A stretch of 6,797 nt of DNA, taken from the NCBI GenBank assembly GCA_946405655.1, contig CAMJHX010000070.1, forward strand, positions 1 through 6,797, read 5' to 3'. A program made the translations under genes and the position numbers. The stretch comes from an uncultured Clostridia bacterium. GTDB lineage: Bacteria > Bacillota > Clostridia > Oscillospirales > Oscillospiraceae. Below are positions 1 through 5,600 of this stretch, in pieces. The notes under the pieces were generated by a model. It was not told where the DNA came from. It ran no database searches and worked only from the letters and a program-made list of their open reading frames with translations. The first letter of the stretch is position 1, and each line of letters starts with the position of its first letter.

Positions 1-997
1 CGGCCTGCAGCACCTGTTCGGTCGTGATGCCGGCGAGGATGAAGTTGCCGCGATCGAGCGCCTCAGGGCGCTCCGTGCTCGTGCGGATGCACACGGCAGG
101 GAAGGGGTGCCCCACGGAGAGGAAGAAGCTCGACTCCTCCGGCAGCGTGCCGGAGTCGGACACGACCGCGAAGGCGTTCATCTGCAGGCAGTTGTAGTCA
201 TGGAAGCCCAGCGGCTCGTGCTGAATCACGCGCCTGTCATATTTAAATCCCCGCGCTTCAATGAACTTTTTACTCCGCGGGTGGCAGGAGTAGAGGATCG
301 GCATGTCGTACTTTTCCGCCATCGCGTTCACCGCGTTCATGAGCGAGAAGAAGTTGGCCTCGGTGTCAATGTTCTCCTCCCGGTGCGCCGAGAGCAGAAT
401 GTATTTGCCCTTTTCGAGACCGAGGCGGGCGTGCACATCGCTGGCCTCGATCTTGTCGAAATTCTTGTGCAGCACCTCCGCCATGGGCGAGCCCGTCACG
501 TAGGTGCGCTCCTTCGGCACGCCCGCGGCGTTTAAGTACCGCCGCGCGTGCTCGGAGTAGCAGAGATTCACGTCCGCCGTCACGTCCACGATGCGGCGGT
601 TTGTCTCCTCCGGCAGGCACTCGTCGAAGCAGCGGTTGCCCGCCTCCATGTGGAAGATCGGGATGTGCAGGCGCTTGGCCGCGATCACAGAGAGGCAGGA
701 GTTCGTATCGCCCAGCACGAGCACGGCGTCGGGCTTCACGTCCCGCATGAGCTTGTAGCTCGCGGCAATGATGTTACCGATCGTCTCGCCGAGGTCGGCG
801 CCGACGGCGTTCAGATAGTGATCCGGCGCGCGCAGACCGAGATCCTCAAAGAAGACCTGATTGAGCGTATAGTCATAGTTCTGCCCCGTGTGGACGAGGA
901 TCTGGTCGAAATATTTGTCGCAGGCCTTGATCGTCTCGCTCAGGCGGATGATCTCCGGCCGCGTGCCGATGATGGTCATGAGCTTCAGCTTCGCCAT
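1..997 (-). CDS. capG: UDP-GlcNAc 2-epimerase family, CapG/FnlC type (WecB-like), C-terminus cut by window edge
   Basis: Cytoplasmic nucleotide-sugar 2-epimerase. In the CapE-CapF-CapG pathway this enzyme inverts C2 of UDP-N-acetyl-6-deoxy-L-talosamine to give UDP-L-FucNAc. The reading frame is open from an ATG at 995-997 to the left edge, giving 332 residues; WecB-type enzymes are usually about 370 to 380, so roughly 40 are missing. Visible family motifs are GTRPE (11-15), HTGQNYD (36-42), GDTNS (96-100), HMEAGNR (116-122) followed by PEETNRR (129-135), SAHREEN (203-209) and SDSGTLPEE (280-288). The catalytic Asp/Glu/His-bearing motifs of non-hydrolysing epimerases are all present. The HMEAGNRCFDE form with Asn-Arg resembles FnlC/CapG more than classical WecB (HVEAGLR), which fits the neighbours. 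The start is fixed by an AGGAGG seven bases upstream, inside the end of capF; the gap to capF is two bases. Without context, plain wecB (ManNAc supply) would be the alternative. The frame is intact as far as visible. Confidence 0.93.
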   Translation of the reverse strand, partial: MAKLKLMTIIGTRPEIIRLSETIKACDKYFDQILVHTGQNYDYTLNQVFFEDLGLRAPDHYLNAVGADLGETIGNIIAASYKLMRDVKPDAVLVLGDTNSCLSVIAAKRLHIPIFHMEAGNRCFDECLPEETNRRIVDVTADVNLCYSEHARRYLNAAGVPKERTYVTGSPMAEVLHKNFDKIEASDVHARLGLEKGKYILLSAHREENIDTEANFFSLMNAVNAMAEKYDMPILYSCHPRSKKFIEARGFKYDRRVIQHEPLGFHDYNCLQMNAFAVVSDSGTLPEESSFFLSVGHPFPAVCIRTSTERPEALDRGNFILAGITTEQVLQA

Positions 998-999
998 GC

Positions 1000-2148
1000 T
1001 CAAACCTCCTGATAAAATGTGTCGGGATGATTGGGATCAAACAGCTCGTTTGCCCACATGAGGGTCACGAGGTTTTCCGTCTCGGAGAGGTTGATGATGT
1101 TGTGCGTATAGCCGGGCAGCATGTGCACGGCCTGAATGCACTCCCCGCTGACCTCGAACTCGATCACCTCGTCCGTGCCGATCTTGCGCTCCTGAATGAG
1201 CGCGTGACCGCTCACGACGATGAAAAACTCCCACTTCGTATGGTGCCAGTGCTGGCCCTTGGTGATGCCGGGCTTGGAGATATTCACGGAGAACTGTCCG
1301 CAGTTCGCGGTTTTCAAAAGCTCCGTGAAGCTCCCGCGCGCATCACAGTTCATCTTCAGGGGGAACGCGACCTTCTCCTTCGGCAGATAGCTGAGATACG
1401 TCGAATAGAGCTTCTTGGCGAAGCTGCCGTTCGGAATCTCGGGCAGGAGCAGCGTCTCCGGCTGCGCGCGGAAGGACTCGATCAGATCCACAATCTCGCC
1501 GAGCGTCGCGCTGTGCGTCGTGGGGACAAAGCAGAAGTCTCCGTCCCGGTGCTCCTTGCCCTCGAGCGCGTCGAGCAGCTCCTGCACCACATCGTCAATA
1601 TAGACGAGCGTGAGGCGCGTGCTCCGGTCATTGACCTGAATGGGCAGATCGTTTGCCCGGTTGTGGCAGAAGGTCGCCACGGCGCTGTTGTAGTTCGGGC
1701 GGCACCACTTGCCGAACACGTTCGGAAAGCGGTAGATCAGCGTCTTCGCGCCGGTGCGTGCGCCGTATTCTCGCATCAAGGCCTCGCCAGCACGCTTGCT
1801 CTCGCCGTAGGGATTGTCCCGCTCTGCCTGAATGGAGGAGGACAGCATCACGGGGCAGCGGTTTCCGGTCAGCTCCAGCACGCCCAGCAGCGTCTCCGTA
1901 AAGTCGCGGTTGCCCTCCATGAATTCTTCCGGATTCTTCGGGCGGTTCACCCCCGCGAGATGGAACACGAAGTCCGCCTCCGCGCAGTATTCCTTCAGCT
2001 CCGCCTCGGTCGTCTGCCGCGTGCAGCGCAGGATGTGCCCGATCTGCAGCCCGGGGCGTGTGCGGTCCTTGCCGTCGCGGATATTTTCCAGTGCGCAGAC
2101 GAGATTCTTTCCCACAAAGCCGCCCGCGCCGGTGATGAGAATGTTCAT
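1000..2148 (-). CDS. capF: Bifunctional UDP-sugar 3-epimerase/4-reductase, CapF/FnlB type
   Basis: Second enzyme of UDP-L-FucNAc synthesis: the cupin domain epimerises C3 of the 4-keto sugar made by CapE, and the N-terminal SDR domain reduces C4 with NAD(P)H, giving UDP-N-acetyl-6-deoxy-L-talosamine. The 382-residue length matches the family (about 370). The N-terminus has the Rossmann motif TGAGGFVG (6-13), VFHLAGVNRP (61-70), a Ser cluster at 103-105 and the catalytic YGESK (Tyr114, Lys118), then FPNVFGKW (141-148). The C-terminal part (about 260-382) is a cupin: GQHWHHTKWE (298-307) with His302, His303 and Glu307, plus His349 in GYTHN, as expected for the zinc site of CapF cupins. The ATG at 2146-2148 follows AAGGAG with six-base spacing; the gap to the capE stop is three bases. 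Both domains look complete, so both activities are expected. Assigning the exact metal ligands is inferred from family resemblance. Confidence 0.95.
   Translation of the reverse strand: MNILITGAGGFVGKNLVCALENIRDGKDRTRPGLQIGHILRCTRQTTEAELKEYCAEADFVFHLAGVNRPKNPEEFMEGNRDFTETLLGVLELTGNRCPVMLSSSIQAERDNPYGESKRAGEALMREYGARTGAKTLIYRFPNVFGKWCRPNYNSAVATFCHNRANDLPIQVNDRSTRLTLVYIDDVVQELLDALEGKEHRDGDFCFVPTTHSATLGEIVDLIESFRAQPETLLLPEIPNGSFAKKLYSTYLSYLPKEKVAFPLKMNCDARGSFTELLKTANCGQFSVNISKPGITKGQHWHHTKWEFFIVVSGHALIQERKIGTDEVIEFEVSGECIQAVHMLPGYTHNIINLSETENLVTLMWANELFDPNHPDTFYQEV
1005..1010 (-). promoter_or_regulatory. Ribosome binding site of capG, inside the end of capF
   Basis: AGGAGG on the minus strand, seven bases before the capG ATG, lies within the last codons of capF (Gln-Glu-Val-stop). 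This perfect Shine-Dalgarno fixes the capG start and implies translational coupling to capF. Confidence 0.85.
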
Positions 2149-2151
2149 TTC

Positions 2152-3195
2152 TTACTCCTTCGCGAGCTCCTCGCGGATGTACGCGAGCGTCAGCAGCTTT
2201 TCCTGCACCTCGTCCACGTTCATGAGCGTCGTGTTGGAGCTGGTAAACTCCGAGAGCTTGGCGCGCTCGGCGTCGCCGTCCTTGAAGTATTTATCATAGT
2301 TGAGGTCGCGCTGGTCGGCCGGCACGCGGTAGAAGTCGCCGAGGTCGATCGCATGGGCGCACTCCTCGTTCGTGAGCAGGGTCTCATACATCTTCTCGCC
2401 GTGGCGGATGCCGATGACCTTCACCGGGATCTTGTCCTCCGGGTCGAAGAGCGCCTTGGTCGCTCTCGCGAGCGTCTCGATCGTGCAGGCGGGCGCCTTC
2501 TGCACGAGAATGTCGCCGCTCTCGCCGTGCTCGAAGGCGAAGAGCACGAGGTCGACGGCTTCCTCCAGGCTCATGACAAAGCGCGTCATCGTCGGCTCCG
2601 TGATCGTAATCGGCTCGCCCTTGCGGATCTGCTCGATCCAGAGCGGCACGACGCTGCCGCGCGAACAGAGGACGTTGCCGTAACGTGTGCAGCAGATCTT
2701 CGTGTGCTTCGTTGTGCGGGCCTTGGCGACCGCGACCTTCTCCATCATGGCCTTGCTCGTGCCCATGGCGTTCACGGGGTAGGCGGCCTTGTCGGTGGAG
2801 AGGCAGATGACGCTGCGCACGCCGCACTCAATGGCGGCAGTGAGCATGTTGTCGGTTCCGAAGACGTTTGTCTTCACGGCCTCGAGCGGGAAAAATTCGC
2901 AGCTCGGCACCTGCTTGAGCGCCGCCGCGTGGAAGATGTAGTCCACGCCGTACATGGCGTTTTTCAGGCTCTGCAGATCGCGCACGTCGCCGATATAAAA
3001 CTTCAGCTTCTGCGACGCCTCGGGATGGCTCGCCTGATATTCATGGCGCATGTCGTCCTGCTTCTTCTCATCGCGGGAGAAGATGCGGATCTCGCCGATG
3101 TCGGTCTCCAGAAAGCGGTTGAGTACGGCGTTGCCGAACGAGCCGGTGCCGCCGGTGATTAGCAGGGTTTTGCCGGAAAAGGCTTGAGATGCCAT
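2152..3195 (-). CDS. capE: UDP-GlcNAc 4,6-dehydratase (C5-inverting), CapE/FnlA type
   Basis: First enzyme of UDP-L-FucNAc synthesis: NADP-dependent 4,6-dehydration of UDP-GlcNAc with inversion at C5, giving a UDP-2-acetamido-2,6-dideoxy-4-ketohexose that CapF takes up. It is an extended SDR of 347 residues, the usual family length. Visible motifs are TGGTGSFG (14-21) for the cofactor, RDEKKQ (41-46), FHAAALKQVP (88-97), STDKAAYP (133-140) with Asp135-Lys136, and NAMGTSK (142-148). Met144 sits where most SDRs, including the related PseB/FlaA1 dehydratases, have the catalytic Tyr; this Met with Lys148 is the CapE/FnlA type and distinguishes it from PseB. RYGNVLCSRGSVVP (171-184) and RHGEKMYETL (254-263) are also typical. 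The ATG at 3193-3195 has AAAGGA nine bases upstream and lies about 37 bases after a predicted transcription start. It is the first gene of the leftward transcript. A pseudaminic-acid dehydratase is less likely given capF next to it. Confidence 0.95.
   Translation of the reverse strand: MASQAFSGKTLLITGGTGSFGNAVLNRFLETDIGEIRIFSRDEKKQDDMRHEYQASHPEASQKLKFYIGDVRDLQSLKNAMYGVDYIFHAAALKQVPSCEFFPLEAVKTNVFGTDNMLTAAIECGVRSVICLSTDKAAYPVNAMGTSKAMMEKVAVAKARTTKHTKICCTRYGNVLCSRGSVVPLWIEQIRKGEPITITEPTMTRFVMSLEEAVDLVLFAFEHGESGDILVQKAPACTIETLARATKALFDPEDKIPVKVIGIRHGEKMYETLLTNEECAHAIDLGDFYRVPADQRDLNYDKYFKDGDAERAKLSEFTSSNTTLMNVDEVQEKLLTLAYIREELAKE
2155..2160 (-). promoter_or_regulatory. Ribosome binding site of capF, inside the end of capE
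   Basis: AAGGAG on the minus strand encodes the last two residues (Lys-Glu) of CapE and stands directly before its TAA stop. Spacing to the capF ATG is six bases. It fixes the capF start and suggests translational coupling. Confidence 0.85.
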
Positions 3196-3204
3196 ATTTT
3201 ATCA

Positions 3205-3210
3205 TCCTTT
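3205..3210 (-). promoter_or_regulatory. Ribosome binding site of capE
   Basis: AAAGGA on the minus strand, nine bases before the capE ATG at 3195. It is the only good Shine-Dalgarno near the N-terminus and supports this start, which also leaves a normal short leader before the Rossmann strand. Confidence 0.7.
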
Positions 3211-3238
3211 GCTGTTCATTGATAAAGATACAAACTAC

Positions 3239-3267
3239 ACTATATCATATTAACACAATGGATGCAA
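3239..3267 (-). promoter_or_regulatory. Predicted sigma-A promoter for the capEFG operon
   Basis: On the minus strand, TTGCAT (-35, 3262-3267) is followed after exactly 17 bases by TATAGT (-10, 3239-3244). The region is AT-rich compared with the genes around it. Transcription would start near 3232, leaving a leader of about 37 bases before capE. The -10 matches the consensus at five of six positions, and the -35 keeps the TTG. No other plausible promoter is seen inside the cassette, so the three genes are likely one transcript. Confidence 0.65.
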
Positions 3268-3285
3268 ATCATTTCGCCCTTCTCT

Positions 3286-3308
3286 CCTGCGTCATTCCTG
3301 CCCGCAGG
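3286..3308. promoter_or_regulatory. Inverted repeat between the divergent promoters, candidate operator
   Basis: CCTGCG (3286-3291) and CGCAGG (3303-3308) form six-base arms around an 11-base spacer. A third copy of the core, CCTGC, is at 3297-3301. The centre near 3297 lies between the two -35 boxes, about 57 bases upstream of the rightward and 65 upstream of the leftward predicted starts, a usual place for an activator. It has no T-tract, so it is not a terminator. Binding of a regulator is inference only; six-base arms could occur by chance. Confidence 0.3.
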
Positions 3309-3318
3309 GATATTCTTC

Positions 3319-3347
3319 TTGCGCCTCTATCATCAGCGTGGTAGAAT
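3319..3347 (+). promoter_or_regulatory. Predicted sigma-A promoter for the MMPL transporter gene
   Basis: TTGCGC (-35, 3319-3324) is followed after exactly 17 bases by TAGAAT (-10, 3342-3347). The start point would be near 3354, giving a leader of about 25 bases that carries GGAGG at 3366-3370, seven bases before the ATG. The same -35 hexamer and spacing recur before the AI-2E family gene. Confidence 0.6.
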
Positions 3348-3377
3348 AAACCAGTTACACATCATGGAGGCGGTGGC

Positions 3378-5528
3378 ATGAAACAGCTTGCCCGGATTCT
3401 GGTGGATCGGCGATATCTCTTCGCGGCGGTGATGCTCGCCGTGACGATCCTCTGCGCCTTTCTCGCGCTGCGCGTGGAGATCAACACGGACATGACGCGC
3501 TATCTCCCGGCGAAATCGCCCATGCGCAAAGGCGTTGAGATCATCGAGACCGCCTTTCCCGACCCCGGCGAGCAGAGCGCCTTCCGCTTCGTCTTCACCG
3601 GGCTGGACGAGAGCGAGATTCCCGCCATCCGCCAGCAGATCGCGGAGCACATCTACGTCTCCCGCGTGGAGTATGTCCCCGGGAACGCGCACTACAACAA
3701 GGACGGCCGCACGCTCTTCATCGTGAACCTCGATTACGGCTATGATTCGCGTCAGGCGGAGACGGTGCAGCGCGTCTTCACCAAGCAGTTTCAGGACTAT
3801 GACTTCGCCATCGGCACGAACGAAATGCTCAAAACCGAGGTCCCGCTCAAGCTCCTCGCCATCGGCGTGAGCATCCTCATCGCGATCCTCGTGCTCATGA
3901 GCCGGTCGTGGATCGAGCCGGTGCTGTTTCTCATCGCCATCGGCATGGCGGTCGTCATCAACCTCGGCACGAATCTCGTTCCGGGCTATATCTCCGATAT
4001 CACGTTCTCCATCGCGCCCGTGCTGCAGCTGGTGCTCAGCATGGACTATTCCATCATCCTCATGAACCGCTACCGCGAGGAGAAGAAATCCGGTCTTCCC
4101 AAGACGGAAGCCATGAAATCCGCCCTCGCGCATTCGTTCTCCTCCATCTTCTCCAGCTCCTTCACCACGGTCGTGGGCCTGCTCGCACTCGTGTTTATGA
4201 CGTTCAAGATCGGGCGTGAGCTCGGCGTCGTCCTCGCCAAGGGCGTCTTCATCAGCATGATCTGCGTCTTCACCGTCCTGCCCACGCTCATCCTCTGGGG
4301 CGACCGCCTCGTGGAAAAGACGGCGAAGAAGACCATCCCGCTGCCGACGCGCTGGCTCGCCTTCTTCAGCGAGAAGGCGCGGCATGTCATCCCGTTCGTG
4401 TTCGTCGCCATGTTTGCGCTCTTTTTCTGGCTGCGCAGCTTCACGCCCATCATCTTCACCGAGAATCTCACGGACGAGCTCTCGTCCGTCTTCCCGGCGG
4501 ACAACACCGTCGTTCTGGTCTATCAGAATCAGGACGAGGGCGCCATCCTGCCGCTCATCGCGGATCTGGAGCAAAACGAGCACGTCCGCACCGTGCAGGC
4601 GTACGCCAATTCCTTCGACCAGCCGCTGAACCTCGCGCAGATCACCGAGGCGATGGGGCAGATGGGCGGCAGCGCCATGCCGCAGAACATCATCGAGAAC
4701 GTCTTCCATACCAAGGGCTGGGGCGATGACGTGACCATGACGCTGAATGAATTCATGGACACGCTCACGCTCGACGATCGCTTTGCCAATGTCTTCGGCA
4801 TCAGCACCGAGCGCATCCGCGGTCAGATGCGAGAGGCGTTCGACGCCCAGCGCAATCAGATGCGCGGCCCCGAGTGGTCCCGCGTCGTCATCTATTCCGA
4901 CTATCCCGACGATTCCGAGGAAACGACCGCCTTCATGGACGATCTCTACGCGCGCTGCGAAAATGACTTCGCGGGGGAGACCTATCTCGTCGGCACCTCC
5001 GCCATGGTGCATGAGATGGCGGGGAACTTCAGCCGCGAGTTTCTCACCGTGAGCCTCATCACCGCCGTCGCGATCTTCCTCGTCGTCCTGCTCACGTTCC
5101 GCGCGCCCACCATTCCGCTCATCCTCGTGCTGCTCGTGCAGTGCGGCGTCTATATGGCGATCACCGCCATGGGGTGGCAGGGCTACGACGTGTATTATCT
5201 CGCGCTGCTCGTCGTGCAGGGCATCCTCATGGGCGCCACGATCGACTATGCCATCGTCTTCTCCAGCTATTATCAGGAGCTGCGCCGGACGCTGCCGCGC
5301 TATGAATCGCTCTGCGGCGCGTACGAAAAATCCATCCACACGATCATGACCTCCGGCCTGATCCTCATCCTCGTCACGGCGATCCTCGGCAAGTTCTGCC
5401 CCACGCAGAGCATCGCGCAGGTCTGCACGTCCATCGCCCTCGGCTCGCTGAGCGCGGTGCTGCTCATCCTCTTCATCCTGCCGGGGCTGCTCGCGTGCTT
5501 TGACCGCCTCATCATCCGGCGGAAATAA
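3378..5528 (+). CDS. MMPL family RND transporter (HAE3-like)
   Basis: Inner-membrane, proton-driven transporter of the RND superfamily, MMPL/HAE3 branch; members export lipids, hydrophobic compounds or drugs. The substrate here is unknown. The 716 residues show the duplicated RND plan: TM1 about 12-32, an extracytoplasmic domain about 34-155, TM2-TM6 about 159-308, TM7 about 337-356, a second extracytoplasmic domain about 357-554, and TM8-TM12 about 556-708. The predicted TM4 holds SMDYS (Asp223-Tyr224) and TM10 holds ATIDYA (Asp623-Tyr624), one Asp-Tyr pair per half. In mycobacterial MmpL3, Asp-Tyr pairs in the same helices form the proton relay. Loop 2 has a Gly/Met-rich stretch near 426-434. 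No adaptor or outer-membrane partner gene is in the window, as expected for this family in a monoderm. The ATG follows GGAGG with seven-base spacing. No terminator is visible after the stop, so read-through into the next gene is likely. Confidence 0.9.
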   Translation: MKQLARILVDRRYLFAAVMLAVTILCAFLALRVEINTDMTRYLPAKSPMRKGVEIIETAFPDPGEQSAFRFVFTGLDESEIPAIRQQIAEHIYVSRVEYVPGNAHYNKDGRTLFIVNLDYGYDSRQAETVQRVFTKQFQDYDFAIGTNEMLKTEVPLKLLAIGVSILIAILVLMSRSWIEPVLFLIAIGMAVVINLGTNLVPGYISDITFSIAPVLQLVLSMDYSIILMNRYREEKKSGLPKTEAMKSALAHSFSSIFSSSFTTVVGLLALVFMTFKIGRELGVVLAKGVFISMICVFTVLPTLILWGDRLVEKTAKKTIPLPTRWLAFFSEKARHVIPFVFVAMFALFFWLRSFTPIIFTENLTDELSSVFPADNTVVLVYQNQDEGAILPLIADLEQNEHVRTVQAYANSFDQPLNLAQITEAMGQMGGSAMPQNIIENVFHTKGWGDDVTMTLNEFMDTLTLDDRFANVFGISTERIRGQMREAFDAQRNQMRGPEWSRVVIYSDYPDDSEETTAFMDDLYARCENDFAGETYLVGTSAMVHEMAGNFSREFLTVSLITAVAIFLVVLLTFRAPTIPLILVLLVQCGVYMAITAMGWQGYDVYYLALLVVQGILMGATIDYAIVFSSYYQELRRTLPRYESLCGAYEKSIHTIMTSGLILILVTAILGKFCPTQSIAQVCTSIALGSLSAVLLILFILPGLLACFDRLIIRRK

Positions 5529-5538
5529 CGCGCGGATA

Positions 5539-5567
5539 TTGCGCATCCGGTTCGGAAATGCTATATT
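5539..5567 (+). promoter_or_regulatory. Predicted extended -10 promoter for the AI-2E family gene
   Basis: TTGCGC (-35, 5539-5544), exactly 17 bases, then TATATT (-10, 5562-5567) preceded by TGC, which makes an extended -10 element. The start would lie near 5574, with a leader of about 27 bases. The element sits in the 72-base gap after the MMPL gene, so the second gene can probably be transcribed alone as well as by read-through. Confidence 0.6.
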
Positions 5568-5583
5568 GTAAAAGAATCTCTCC

Positions 5584-5598
5584 CCGAAAGGACTTCGG
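5584..5598 (+). promoter_or_regulatory. Ribosome binding site of the AI-2E family gene, in a small hairpin loop
   Basis: AGGA (5589-5592) is eight bases before the ATG at 5601 and is part of AAAGGA. It falls in the five-base loop of a short hairpin: CCGAA (5584-5588) pairs with TTCGG (5594-5598). The stem is only five pairs, so stability is modest. The loop would leave the Shine-Dalgarno accessible rather than hide it. The site fixes the start codon; a regulatory role for the hairpin is speculative. Confidence 0.5.
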
Positions 5599-5600
5599 AT

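Noticed and set aside
107..1012. Two medium open frames on the plus strand (107-535 and 548-1012)
   Set aside because: They lie opposite the capG frame, whose motifs are unmistakable on the minus strand. They have no convincing ribosome binding sites or domains.
1027..3162. A 711-codon open frame on the plus strand opposite capE and capF
   Set aside because: Again in codon register with well-supported genes on the other strand, and the translation shows no family motif. It is a codon-bias shadow.
3297..3308. Short hairpin CCTGC-CC-GCAGG in the divergent region as a terminator
   Set aside because: The stem is five pairs with a two-base loop, which is sterically poor, and no T tract follows on either strand. 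The bases are better read as part of the wider inverted repeat.
3196..3377. Small RNA or riboswitch in the divergent gap
   Set aside because: Predicted leaders are only about 25 and 37 bases on either strand, too short for a riboswitch, and no strong conserved fold or terminator is visible.
5530..5544. GCGC...GCGC repeat after the MMPL gene as a terminator
   Set aside because: Four-base arms with no T tract, and they overlap the predicted -35 box of the next gene.
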